The translations under genes and the position numbers were made by a program. 64,000 bases of DNA from Alphaproteobacteria bacterium. GTDB taxonomy: Bacteria; Pseudomonadota; Alphaproteobacteria; SP197. Below, one piece after another: positions 1 to 13,346 of the stretch. The DNA lies in the NCBI GenBank assembly GCA_016869675.1, contig VGDP01000006.1, positions 1 to 64,000 of the forward strand, read 5' to 3'. Positions within the stretch are counted from its first letter, which is position 1, and each line of letters starts with the position of its first letter. The notes under the pieces are model-generated. The model did no database searches and had not been told where the DNA came from. It was given only the letters and a program-made list of their open reading frames with translations.

Positions 1-1
1 C

Positions 2-1058
2 CTAGAGCGGTTTCACTGAAGGTTGAGTCGTGGGGGATTTCCGGGGTCGGCGAACAGTGATTCTCTCGCCTTGTGATGAGCGAGGAGGGAGCGATGGGAC
101 GGCCTTTGAGTGTTGATCTTCGTCGGCGCGTTGTGGCGGCGATCGATGGTGGCTTGTCGACACGGGCGGCGGCTCGCCGGTTCGCGATCGGGATCGCGAC
201 GGCAGGGTCGTGGCATCGCCTGTGGCGTCGGACCGGGGATGTGCGACCGGGCCGGCAGGGCAAGCCGAGCGGCTCGAAGCTGGATACTCACGAGGGCTTC
301 ATCCTGGGCCTGATCGCGGAGAAACGCGACATCGCCTTGGCCGAGATCGCCGCGCATCTGGCCGAGGCCCATGGAGTCACGGCCTGCCCGGCGACGATCT
401 GGTACTTCCTGGACAAGCGCGGTCTGACGTACAAAAAAAGTCCGCGCACGCGAGCGAGCAGCAACGGGCGGACGTGAAGGCAGCTCGCCACGCCTGGTTC
501 GAGCGCCAGACCGATCTGCATCCGGCGACACGGGTCTTCATCGACGAGACCGGGGCTTCGACCAAGATGGCGCGCCTGCGTGGCCGCGCGCTCCGGGGCG
601 AGCGATGCCGTGCGAGCATCCCGCACGGTCACTGGAAGACCACGACGTTCACCGCCGCCCTGCGGCTCGACGGCCTGGCCGCCCCCATGATCCTCGACGG
701 CCCTATGCACGGCGCGGCCTTCCGCGCCTATGTCGAGCAGGCTCTGGTGCCCGAGCTCAAGCCCGGCGACGTCGTCGTCATGGACAACCTGCCGGCCCAC
801 AAGGTCGCCGGCGTGAGGGAAGCGATCGAGGCGGCGGGTGCTCGCCTGCTCTACCTGCCGCCCTACAGCCCCGACCTCAACCCCATCGAGATGGCCTTCG
901 CCAAGCTCAAGGCCCATCTGCGCAAGGCCGCCGCGCGAACCATTCCCGGCCTCTGGAACGCCATCGCCGAGGCCCTCGACGCCTTCGCACCGGCCGAGGG
1001 CGTCAACTACTTCGCCGCCGCAGGATACAACCTCGATTAAGTTGAATCGGCTCTAGAC
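2..1058 (+). mobile_element. IS630-family insertion sequence with terminal inverted repeats
   Basis: Left end CTAGAGCGGTTTCACT and right end (reverse complement) CTAGAGCCGATTCAACT form imperfect TIRs with TA at both ends; encodes a two-frame DDE transposase typical of IS630. Confidence 0.85.
73..1040 (+). CDS. IS630 transposase in two overlapping frames (orfA 73-477, orfB 210-1040), probable -1 programmed frameshift at A7 run 433-439
   Basis: ORF 73-477 has an HTH N-terminus ([28 protein letters not shown]); ORF 210-1040 has the DDE part ([35 protein letters not shown]); aaaaaaa at 433-439 lies at the crossover. Confidence 0.85.
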
Positions 1059-1171
1059 CCGCGTTCGCACGATCGTCAACGGATCGGCGGCCGCCCGCCC
1101 CGCCGTCGGCGGCGGTCAGGGCGAGTTCTGCTCCGTCGAAGCGCAATGGCGTACCAGTAGACGCTCGGCTG

Positions 1172-1606
1172 TCACACCAATCGACCAATGTTGGCGAGCG
1201 CGAGAATCGGCGGGAGAGCGGGGCCCTTCGACCGCCGTACCGCCGCGACGAAACGTGCGTCCGCCGTGACGACCGGCACGTTCTCGGTGCGCGCCAGAGC
1301 CAGGTAGCCGCAGTCGTAGATCGGACGGTCTAGTCGTGCGGCAAGCGCGAGGGCGCTGCGGATCAGTTCCTTGCCCGCGACGAGGCGGATGGGTGCTGCA
1401 AGGAGTTGCTCCATCACGATGAGGACGTCCTCGCTCAGCATCAACCCGCGACGGGCACGCATCCACAGCGCGTTGCCACATTCAAGCGGGAGGAACTCTG
1501 GCGCCACGAGGTTCCAAGAAGCGAGACGCCGGGCCTCGTCGCTATCGGGCTCGGGCAACACCCACTTGAGCACGACGCTCGCATCCACCACGGCCGATGG
1601 GTTCAC
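1172..1606 (-). CDS. PIN-domain VapC/FitB-type ribonuclease toxin
   Basis: MNPSAVVDASVVLKWVLPE...PIYDCGYLALARTENVPVVTADARF: PIN acidic residue pattern. Confidence 0.85.
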   Translation of the reverse strand: MNPSAVVDASVVLKWVLPEPDSDEARRLASWNLVAPEFLPLECGNALWMRARRGLMLSEDVLIVMEQLLAAPIRLVAGKELIRSALALAARLDRPIYDCGYLALARTENVPVVTADARFVAAVRRSKGPALPPILALANIGRLV

Positions 1607-1860
1607 CTGGGCAGCCCCGCCCGACGGTCGCGTTCCTCACAGATGATGTCCGTGCTATCGCCCGTGACCCGTCCCTTGAGTCTCTCGCGCAGTTCGGCCG
1701 CGCCGGCCCAGAAATCCCGGCTCGTCGAGGACGTCGTAACGAGTGCATCGTCGAGGATCGCGCGCGCCTCGGCTTCGGCGGCGCGGCCGTTCTCGGCGGC
1801 GCGGATCCCTAGCCGACGCACCAGGGCATCGTCCAGCTTGCGGATGGTCAGGGTAGCCAT
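1603..1860 (-). CDS. FitA/VapB-type ribbon-helix-helix antitoxin
   Basis: MATLTIRKLDDALVRRLGIRAAENGRAAEAEARAILDDAL; overlaps the start of the PIN gene (1603-1606). Confidence 0.8.
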   Translation of the reverse strand: MATLTIRKLDDALVRRLGIRAAENGRAAEAEARAILDDALVTTSSTSRDFWAGAAELRERLKGRVTGDSTDIICEERDRRAGLPR

Positions 1861-2020
1861 GGCATCTTCCTGAATGCTTGCATTGATGGCAATGATCGTA
1901 CTGCTAGCAAAGGGCTCACAAGCCCTTGATCGTCGCCGCCCGTACCGCCATTTCACCCTGGGTGTGATTGTGATTTAAGTCGCCGCGCCGGTCGTCGTTT
2001 GCCCGGCCCAAGGACCTTCA

Positions 2021-3037
2021 ATGGCCTCTCGCCTGCGGCTGCTCGTCATCACCGGGGACCACGGCGCGCCCGATCTGAACAAGCGCGGCGGCCGCTACAA
2101 CGAAGAGGACTTCGAGACCCACGGCCAGATGGTCGCGGCGTTGTCCTCGTTCGCCGACCTGGACGTGGCGGTGCAGAGCGACCACGGCGCGTTGCTCGAC
2201 CGCCTGCGCGACGATCCGCCCGACCTGGCGCTGAATTTCTGCGACACCGGGTTCAAGAACGAGCCTGCGCACGAGTTGAATATCCCGGCGTATCTGGAGC
2301 TTCTGGGCATCCCCTACAGCGGCGCGACGCCAGCCGCCATGGTGATGGCGGTGGACAAGGCCGCGGTGCGTCTGGTGGCGTGCGATCTGGGCATCGCGGT
2401 GCCCGGCGAGGAGTTCATCTGGGCGTCCGAGACCGCGCGGATGCCCGCCGGGCCCTACCCGGTGCTGATCAAACCGAACCGCACCGACGGCAGCGTCGGC
2501 ATCACCAAGGACGCGGTAGCCCGCGACGCGGCCGGGGCGGCGCGCTATCTCGCCTTCGTGCGCGACGACCTGCCCGGCTTCGACATCCTGGTGCAGGAGT
2601 ACCTGCCCGGGCCCGAATACGGCATCGGGCTGATCGGCAATCCGGAGGCCGGCTTCACCGTGCTGCCGGCGCTCGAGGTCGACTTCTCGGACCTGCCCGC
2701 CGGCCTAAACCCGATCCTGTCCTACGAATCCAAGGCGATCCCGGATTCGCCCTACTTTACGCGCATCCGCTACAAGCGCGCGGCGCTGGACGCGGCCGAG
2801 GAAGCGGTCCTGGTGCGGACAGCGCAGACCATGTTCCGCCGCTGCGGCCTGCGCGACTACGGCCGGTTCGATTTCCGGCGCGGCGCCGACGGCGCGATCA
2901 AGCTCCTGGAGGTCAACCCCAACCCGGCCTGGGCGACCGACGGCAAGTTGGCCTTCATGGCCGGCTTCGCCGGTATCGCGTACCCCGACATGCTGCGCGC
3001 CATCGTCGACGCGGCGCGCGCGCGCACCGGACGCTGA
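2021..3037 (+). CDS. D-alanine-D-alanine ligase-like ATP-grasp protein
   Basis: PYPVLIKPNRTDGSVGIT, VQEYLPGPEYGIGLIG, GRFDFRRGADGAIKLLEVNPNPAW. Confidence 0.8.
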   Translation: MASRLRLLVITGDHGAPDLNKRGGRYNEEDFETHGQMVAALSSFADLDVAVQSDHGALLDRLRDDPPDLALNFCDTGFKNEPAHELNIPAYLELLGIPYSGATPAAMVMAVDKAAVRLVACDLGIAVPGEEFIWASETARMPAGPYPVLIKPNRTDGSVGITKDAVARDAAGAARYLAFVRDDLPGFDILVQEYLPGPEYGIGLIGNPEAGFTVLPALEVDFSDLPAGLNPILSYESKAIPDSPYFTRIRYKRAALDAAEEAVLVRTAQTMFRRCGLRDYGRFDFRRGADGAIKLLEVNPNPAWATDGKLAFMAGFAGIAYPDMLRAIVDAARARTGR

Positions 3038-4255
3038 CTACGGCAGCACCAACGCGAACCAGCCGAGCGCCACGGCGAAGGCGAGCAGGGTCATGGGCAC
3101 GCCGGCGAGCGCGTGATCGACGAAGCCGAAGCGCTGGCCAACCGACGCCGCCCGTTCGGCAACGATGATGTTGGCGATGCTGCCGGTCAGCAGCAGGTTG
3201 CCGGCGAGCGTCGAGAGCACCGCGAGCGCGTGCAGGAACGCCGCGTCCACCGTGGGCATGGCCGCCAGCAGCAGCACCACGAGCGGCACATTGCCGACCG
3301 TGTTGCTGCCAGCGAGCGTGATCGCCGCCAACGCGCCATGGCCGGTGGGATCGATGCCCGCGCCCTCGAGGCCGGTAAGGAAGCGCGCCGGCAGCCCGGT
3401 CGCGGTGAACGCCGCCGTCACCACGAACAGGGCGGCGAACAGCACCAGCAGCGGCCAGTCCACGTCGCCCAGCATGGCGCGCGTCGGGCGGCGCCGGCTG
3501 ATCAGCAGCGCTCCGGCGATGACCAGGACGCTGGTCACCTGCGGCAGGCCGGCGGCGAAGGCGACGAGCAGCGCCACGGTCGCCACCCCGGCCTTGAGCG
3601 CCCCGGCGCGGTCGACGGCGGGCGCGGCCGTGGGCACCGGGTCCGGTGTATGGGCCAGCGCGCGCGCCCAGACGACCCGGATGGTCAGCGCCGCCGCGAC
3701 CAGCCCGATCAGCGCCGGCGGCCCGCACACGGCGAGGAACGCGAGAAAGTCCAGGTCACCGTGCTGGGCGATCAGGATATTCTGCGGGTTGCCGATGACG
3801 GTCGCAGCCGAGCCCGCGTTGGCGCCGGCCGCCAGCGCGATCAGGAAGGGCCGCGCGTCGAGCCCGCGCGCGACGATGGCGCGGCACAGCATCGGCGTCA
3901 TGGCGTAGACGACGACGTCGTTGGCGAACACCGCCGACAAAGCACCCGCCACCAGGACGGTCGTCACCATCAGCCGTGTCGAACCGACCCGGCTGGCGGC
4001 GATGCGCCAGGCGCACCAGTCGTAGAAGCCGCTGCCCGAGGCTTGGGCCGAGACGACCATCAGCCCGAACAGCACCAGCAGCGTACGCCCGTCGATGGCG
4101 GCAACCGCCGCCTCGGCCCCGATCGCCCCGGCGGCGTAGAGCACGATCGCGCCGATCAGCGCCACACCGGCGCGGTCGAGCGAAAGCCCGGGCACGCGCC
4201 CGGCCGCCATGCCCGCGTAGACCAGGGCGAAGACCGCCACGACCAGGGCGGTCAT
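3038..4255 (-). CDS. SLC13/ArsB-NhaD-type anion transporter
   Basis: Multi-TM MTALVVAVFALVYAGMAAGRVPGLSLDRAGVALIGA...SAVFANDVVVYAMTP...AGANAGSAATVIGNPQNILI; typical ion-transporter-superfamily repeats. Confidence 0.8.
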   Translation of the reverse strand: MTALVVAVFALVYAGMAAGRVPGLSLDRAGVALIGAIVLYAAGAIGAEAAVAAIDGRTLLVLFGLMVVSAQASGSGFYDWCAWRIAASRVGSTRLMVTTVLVAGALSAVFANDVVVYAMTPMLCRAIVARGLDARPFLIALAAGANAGSAATVIGNPQNILIAQHGDLDFLAFLAVCGPPALIGLVAAALTIRVVWARALAHTPDPVPTAAPAVDRAGALKAGVATVALLVAFAAGLPQVTSVLVIAGALLISRRRPTRAMLGDVDWPLLVLFAALFVVTAAFTATGLPARFLTGLEGAGIDPTGHGALAAITLAGSNTVGNVPLVVLLLAAMPTVDAAFLHALAVLSTLAGNLLLTGSIANIIVAERAASVGQRFGFVDHALAGVPMTLLAFAVALGWFALVLP

Positions 4256-5202
4256 GCGGCGGTAGCGGCGGCGGTCCTGCGTCGACGCCAGGGGCGCGCG
4301 GTGGCGTTGAACGCCAGCGACAGCCGATCGCACAGCGCGCGCCCCTGCGCGCGGTCCCAGCAGTTCACCAGCGCCAGGCGAAAGCCGCCGGGCGGCATGG
4401 AATGCTGGCTGGGGTCCTTGTCCTCGTGGAACGTGATCTGCAGGCTCGAGACGCCGGGCGTCGATCGCACCTCGGCCTGCAGGCCGGCGGGCGGGTGGCG
4501 GTAGCGCACGCCGTGGCGGCCGAACAGCACCACCGAGTAGCCGGTGCGCCGCTGCTCCTCGGGGAAGTCCCAACGGCCCTCGGCGTAGAGGCGTACCAGC
4601 GCCTCGACCCAGCCCGGGCCGTAAAGGTCCGGCCATTGGTCGGCGAAGCGCAGGTGCACCTCGATGATGCGCCCGCCGATGGTCTCGACGTTGAGCATCC
4701 CGGTGTAGCCCTTGAGATGCCGCCCGGTCCACGCGGCGACCCTGGCCGCCAGCGCCGGGCGCTCGTCCGCCTCGACGGCCCAGTGGTCGAACATGCCGCC
4801 GCCGATCGCGGCGCCGGTGGCGTGGCGCTGCCAACGGGCGTGCCCGTCCACCACGGCCACGTCGGTCGAGACGTGCTCGCCCTCGAGCAGCGTCATCCAC
4901 ATGTGGCCGGGCCGGTTGGCGCGCTTCATGCCGCGCGCGCTGCACACCACACGGCTGCCTGGGCCCATGCCGCGCATGTTGTAGATCGGCTTGCTGAACA
5001 CGGGATACGCCGTGGGCTCGACCCCGTGGGGCGCCGCCTCGAGGCCCTGGGTCTCGGCGATCAGCAGCTTGTTGTAGGTCCAGCGCTGGGCCGGGAACCA
5101 CATGTACGCATCCGCGTCCTCGGTCGGAACGCGCACGTCCGCCGGGCAGAGTACGTGATCGAAAAACTGGAACCGCCACGGGTCCCATTCGCAGATCGGC
5201 AT
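4252..5202 (-). CDS. uncharacterised protein, probable divergent ATP-grasp-like enzyme
   Basis: Order of motifs YPVFSKPIYN ... GHMWMTLLEGEHVSTDVAVVDG ... GYTGMLNVETIGGRIIEVHLRF resembles ATP-grasp; ATGA overlap with the transporter start. Confidence 0.55.
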   Translation of the reverse strand: MPICEWDPWRFQFFDHVLCPADVRVPTEDADAYMWFPAQRWTYNKLLIAETQGLEAAPHGVEPTAYPVFSKPIYNMRGMGPGSRVVCSARGMKRANRPGHMWMTLLEGEHVSTDVAVVDGHARWQRHATGAAIGGGMFDHWAVEADERPALAARVAAWTGRHLKGYTGMLNVETIGGRIIEVHLRFADQWPDLYGPGWVEALVRLYAEGRWDFPEEQRRTGYSVVLFGRHGVRYRHPPAGLQAEVRSTPGVSSLQITFHEDKDPSQHSMPPGGFRLALVNCWDRAQGRALCDRLSLAFNATARPWRRRRTAAATAA

Positions 5203-5255
5203 GGTCCGCCTCTCCGGCCGTCGAGTCTATCGGTCGTGCCGTGCCGCGAACAGGG

Positions 5256-5924
5256 TCATGCGCTGTCGTCCACCTCGGCGCCGGCGCCGCGCGAGCGCGA
5301 CAGCGCGCTGGCCGGGACGTAGGTGCGCCGGGCGAAATCGCGGAGCCGCGTCCACGTCGCGGGGTCGACGTCGACGCCGCGTGCGATGGCGTCGCGCCAG
5401 CGCCGGTCGAGCGCGGTCGCGGCGAGCGTGGCCGCCGCGCGTGGCGGCGGGCCCGCGACCCGGACATCGACGTTCACGTCGGACGCGGGAACGAGCACAG
5501 CGCCATGGAGCGCCAGCGCGCCAGCCGCGTCGAACCGCACCTCGGCGCCGTCCCAGGCGATCGTGAGCGCAAGACCGGTTCGGGCGAAGCGTTCGGCGGC
5601 GGCGACCAGGAACAACGGATCGCGTGCGTCCGTGACCTTGAGCCCACCGGCGCCGGAGCGCAGCCGTGCCACCGCGAGATCAATGAGCGTACCGGCATGG
5701 AACGCGCAGGAAGCATCCGCCAGCGCCACGCGACCATCGTCGAGCACCAGCCCGCGCGCCGGACCATGCTTCAGCGCGGCCGCCAGGGGATCGAGCGCCG
5801 GCAGGCCGCGCGCCTCGAGCCAAGTGGCGGCGGCCCCGGCCTCGGTATCCACCCCGGCCGTGGCGCCAGCGCCGCGCGCGGCCCGTTCGACCGTGGTGGC
5901 GATCTCGTTGAGCGAAACGTGCAT
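5256..5924 (-). CDS. DUF3726-like uncharacterised protein
   Basis: 222-aa ORF MHVSLNEIATTVERAARGAG...; same operon direction as its neighbours; family assignment from memory. Confidence 0.5.
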   Translation of the reverse strand: MHVSLNEIATTVERAARGAGATAGVDTEAGAAATWLEARGLPALDPLAAALKHGPARGLVLDDGRVALADASCAFHAGTLIDLAVARLRSGAGGLKVTDARDPLFLVAAAERFARTGLALTIAWDGAEVRFDAAGALALHGAVLVPASDVNVDVRVAGPPPRAAATLAATALDRRWRDAIARGVDVDPATWTRLRDFARRTYVPASALSRSRGAGAEVDDSA

Positions 5925-5930
5925 GGTCGA

Positions 5931-7595
5931 TCAGGCCGGCGTCGCGGCGAACGCCCAGTCGTCGGCGTCGGCGTGGCCGAACTCGTCGGCCAGCGGCGCA
6001 CCCTGGAACAACGTCACCCGGACCCAACGGTCGGACTTCGGATCGAAGCGCGACGCGCCGAAAAAGGCGAGCTTACAGCGCAGGATGTCGATCGGCAAGC
6101 AGGAACGGTCGAGCAGGTTGTCGCGGATCTCGGCGTAATCGAGCGACGCCAGGCTTTGCACGCGCGCGACCCAGTGACGGTGCTCGGGGTGCGCCAGCAG
6201 GAACGCGGCGACGGATGCGTCGGGCTGGCCCTCGAGCGCGCGGCGCAGCGCCTGCACCTCGCGCGCGACGCCGATGCGTGTCTCCAGCTTGGCGCCCGGC
6301 TCGGTCCACCGTTCGCCGAGGCGCGGCTCGAGCTTCTCCTCGGAGGCGTACCAGAACAAGTGCTGGGCGTCGGGGCGCGCGAAGTCGTAGCCGAGCGCCC
6401 AGCCGTACGCCTGGTCGATCAGCGCGCGCAGGCGCCCGATCGGCATGGTCGGGTCGGTCACGACGGCCTCGGGCGAGGCCATGGTGCCTTCCAGATCGTC
6501 GACCCCATCGCCATGAGGTTCCAGGATCAGGCTGGCCACCAGCTCCTGCAGGTCGAGCGACCCGGTCGCCTCGACCGTCGCCATCAGGCGGTGCCACGGC
6601 CGTTCGCCATCGGGCAGCGCGACGGACGCGAGTTCGCGGCCGAGCCCGTCGAGCCGTCCCCGGAGACCGGGATTGTCGGTACGCCAGCGGGCAACGTGGG
6701 CGTGGGCACGGGCGAGCACGGCGGCGAAGCGGGCGCGCGTGGCGGGCGTGGCGGTGGGCAGCGCGCGGACCCGCGCGATCGCCGTCTCGCGCGCCAGGAA
6801 CCAGCGGTGCACGAGTTGCGGGTGCCCCACGAGGAACGGCGCCATGCCGAGCCCGGTGGCATTACCGATGCCGAGCCCGCGGCGGAGTGCGCGATCGAGC
6901 GGCACGGCGCGCCCACCCGATCGTCGCGCGGCCATGTGGTCCGCCAGGTCGAGCGTGAAGTGGCGGATCAGGTAGACCGTGAGCATCTCGGCCTGGAAGG
7001 GGTGTTCCAGCACCGGGCCGTCGTGCAGACGCGGCCGGTCGGCGATGCCGAACTTGCCGTTGCCGTAGACCGCGGTGGTGCGCATCAGGTAGCCGACCTC
7101 GGCCAGGCGCCAGGCGTCCGGCTGGCGCCCGGCGGCCAGCCGTTCGACCACGTGTTCGAACAGGCGCACGCTGCGGTTGGCGCGGCTCAGCACCAACTCG
7201 TCGGCGCTGAAGCGCCCGGCCTCCTGGAGCGGCACCTGCGCCGCCAGCCGGTCGAGCACGTCGGGCGTGGCCTCGCCCACGGTCAAGGCGAACGAGGCAT
7301 CCCATGCCTCGGCGATGACGCGGTCGGTGCGCGCCGTGGGTGTCAGGTTCTGGCTGAACGCGGCCAGCCCGAAGATGCCGTGAGGCGTGGCGACGCGGTA
7401 GGCCGCGCGGCCGACGCCGTCGGCGTCGATCGCCCAGATGGGCCGCGACATGGACCATCTCTCGCGACCCATGCGGCGCACCAGGCTGCGCGTGAAGCTG
7501 AGGCGCGTGGGGAACGCGGCACCCATGCGCGCGAGCCGCATCACGACGTCGGGTGGTCGCAACGTCAGGCGTTCGGGCACTGGTTGAACGGTCAT
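5931..7595 (-). CDS. conserved hypothetical protein (554 aa)
   Basis: Long ORF with non-random composition; start overlaps the PBP1A stop by ATGA (7592-7595); 6 bp before the next ORF. Confidence 0.65.
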   Translation of the reverse strand: MTVQPVPERLTLRPPDVVMRLARMGAAFPTRLSFTRSLVRRMGRERWSMSRPIWAIDADGVGRAAYRVATPHGIFGLAAFSQNLTPTARTDRVIAEAWDASFALTVGEATPDVLDRLAAQVPLQEAGRFSADELVLSRANRSVRLFEHVVERLAAGRQPDAWRLAEVGYLMRTTAVYGNGKFGIADRPRLHDGPVLEHPFQAEMLTVYLIRHFTLDLADHMAARRSGGRAVPLDRALRRGLGIGNATGLGMAPFLVGHPQLVHRWFLARETAIARVRALPTATPATRARFAAVLARAHAHVARWRTDNPGLRGRLDGLGRELASVALPDGERPWHRLMATVEATGSLDLQELVASLILEPHGDGVDDLEGTMASPEAVVTDPTMPIGRLRALIDQAYGWALGYDFARPDAQHLFWYASEEKLEPRLGERWTEPGAKLETRIGVAREVQALRRALEGQPDASVAAFLLAHPEHRHWVARVQSLASLDYAEIRDNLLDRSCLPIDILRCKLAFFGASRFDPKSDRWVRVTLFQGAPLADEFGHADADDWAFAATPA

Positions 7596-9649
7596 CGGTC
7601 GCCCGATGTCTCAAAGCGATCGTTGGCGGGCGCGGCCGATTCGTCGAGCCCGAGGCCCTCCATGAGATCGCCGATCAGATCGTCGAACGGTTGCGCGTCG
7701 GGCTCGGCCGGCGGCTCGTCCACGGGCATGGCGTCGAGCAGCGGCTGGGCGGGGCGATCCGCCATGGCCGCGGTCATGAAGCGCGCGAAGACGCGGGCGG
7801 GCGCGCCGCCGCCGGTCACCTTCGCCATAGCGGCGTTGTCGTCGTTGCCGACCCACACGCCGGCGACCAGATCGCGCGTGAAGCCGACGAACCAGGCGTC
7901 ACGGTAGTCTTCGCTGGTGCCGGTCTTGCCCGCGACCGGCCAGGGCACGGCCGCGGCGGTGCCGGTGCCGAAGGTCACGACGCCGGTCAGCATGTTGATC
8001 AGGTCGGCGCGCGCGCGCGCTTCCAGGGCCACGCCGCCGCCCGAACCGCCGCGCGCGTACAGCACGTGGCCGCGCGGATCGCGCACCTCGGTGATGCCGT
8101 AGGGCAGCACCGCGCGGCCATCGTTGGGCAGCACGGCGTAGGCCGCCGTGAGTTCGAGCAGCGAAACCTCGGACGAGCCCAGCACGAGGCTGAGATCGCG
8201 CCGCAGCGACCCGGCGACGCCGAAGCGGCGCGCCACGTCGATCACCCGGTCGATGCCGACCTGCTGGGCGACCTGCAACGTCACGCTGTTCAGCGAACGG
8301 GCCAGCGCCTCGGCCAACGTGACCTCGCCGAAGTACCTGTCGTCGTAGTTGCGCGGCGCGAAGCCGGCGATTGAGACAGGCGCGTCGGTGAACCGGCTGG
8401 TCGGCCTGAGCCTGGCCTCGAGTGCGGCGGCGAACACGAACAGCTTGAACGCCGAGCCGGGCTGGCGACGCGCCTGGGTCGCCCGGTTGAACTGGCTGGC
8501 TTGGTAGTCGCGCCCACCGACCATGGCGAGCACGGCGCCATCGGGCGCCAGCACCACCAAGGCACCCTGGCTCATGCGCAGATCGGCGCCATTCCTCGCC
8601 AGTTCCTCGGTCAGGGCGCCTTCAGCGGCGGCCTGGAAACGCGCGTCGAGCGTGGTCACCACCACCACGTCGCCACGGTCCGGGCCGACATAGCCGCCCA
8701 GGTCGTCGAGCACCCAGTCGGCGAAGTAGCGCCCGCCGGTGCCGGTCGAGCGCACGGCCGCCGGTTCGGCCGGCGCGGCCTTCGCTTCGCGCGCCGCGGC
8801 GGCGGTGATGGCGCCGGTCTCGGCCATGGCGTCGAGCACCAGCGCGGCGCGCGTCTGCGCCGCCGGCAGGTCGCTGGTCGGCGCGTAGCGGGTCGGCGCC
8901 TTCAGCAGTCCCGCCAGCATCGCCGCCTGGGCGACCGTGAGATCGCCGGCCGAGCGGTCGAAGTAGCTCTGGGCCGCCGCGTCGATGCCGTAGGCGCCAG
9001 CGCCGAAATAGACCCGGTTGAGATAGATCGCCAGGATCGAACGCTTGTCGAAGGTGTGCTCGAGCCACAGCGCCAGCATCAGCTCGCGCGCCTTGCGCGC
9101 GAAGGTGCGTTCCGGCCCCAGGAACAGGTTCTTGGCGAGCTGCTGGGTGATCGTTGAGCCGCCCTGCACGACGCGCCCGGCCGCCACATTGGCCGCGGTC
9201 GCGCGCAGTAAGCCGAACAGGTCGACGCCGCCATGGTCGAAGAACCGGCGGTCCTCGATGGCGAGCACGGCGGCGATCAGGTCCGGGTCGATGTCGTCGT
9301 AGGCGAGCGGCCGACCGACGATGCCGCCGAGTCTGGTGATGACTGCGCCGTCCGCCGAGGTCACCACGATCGAGGGGCCCTGGCGCGGCTCCGCGAGTTG
9401 GGCGGTATCCGGGAGGTCGAGCGCCAGCCAGGCCGCGAACCCGGCGGCGCCGATGGCGACCCAGATGGCCAAGGCGATGCTCCAGCGCAGAAACCGCGCA
9501 CCCCAGCGCCGGCGCGCGCCTGCCATGGCGGCCTTGGCCTTGGCGCGGCGGCGGCCCTTGGCGGGCACGGCACCGCCCTTGGTGGGCGCGGCGCCCAGGC
9601 GCAGGCTGGGGTCGGCCTTGAGCTCGATCCGGGATTCGGCGCGGGGCAT
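7592..9649 (-). CDS. PBP1A-family bifunctional transglycosylase/transpeptidase
   Basis: AIEDRRFFDHGGVDLFGLLRA, GGSTITQQLAKNLFL, RQPGSAFKLFVF, AGKTGTSEDYRDAWFVGFT. Confidence 0.95.
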   Translation of the reverse strand: MPRAESRIELKADPSLRLGAAPTKGGAVPAKGRRRAKAKAAMAGARRRWGARFLRWSIALAIWVAIGAAGFAAWLALDLPDTAQLAEPRQGPSIVVTSADGAVITRLGGIVGRPLAYDDIDPDLIAAVLAIEDRRFFDHGGVDLFGLLRATAANVAAGRVVQGGSTITQQLAKNLFLGPERTFARKARELMLALWLEHTFDKRSILAIYLNRVYFGAGAYGIDAAAQSYFDRSAGDLTVAQAAMLAGLLKAPTRYAPTSDLPAAQTRAALVLDAMAETGAITAAAAREAKAAPAEPAAVRSTGTGGRYFADWVLDDLGGYVGPDRGDVVVVTTLDARFQAAAEGALTEELARNGADLRMSQGALVVLAPDGAVLAMVGGRDYQASQFNRATQARRQPGSAFKLFVFAAALEARLRPTSRFTDAPVSIAGFAPRNYDDRYFGEVTLAEALARSLNSVTLQVAQQVGIDRVIDVARRFGVAGSLRRDLSLVLGSSEVSLLELTAAYAVLPNDGRAVLPYGITEVRDPRGHVLYARGGSGGGVALEARARADLINMLTGVVTFGTGTAAAVPWPVAGKTGTSEDYRDAWFVGFTRDLVAGVWVGNDDNAAMAKVTGGGAPARVFARFMTAAMADRPAQPLLDAMPVDEPPAEPDAQPFDDLIGDLMEGLGLDESAAPANDRFETSGDR

Positions 9650-9703
9650 GGCAGCGAGATTAGGCGGGCAATCGGGCGAAGGTGTGACGCGCCGATCGTC
9701 GCA

Positions 9704-13338
<3,635 letters not shown>

Positions 13339-13346
13339 GCGGCCCC

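Noticed and set aside
5241-7907. 888-aa plus-strand ORF
   Set aside because: Opposite the 554-aa/DUF3726/PBP genes; Arg/His/Gly-rich shadow translation without domain signatures.
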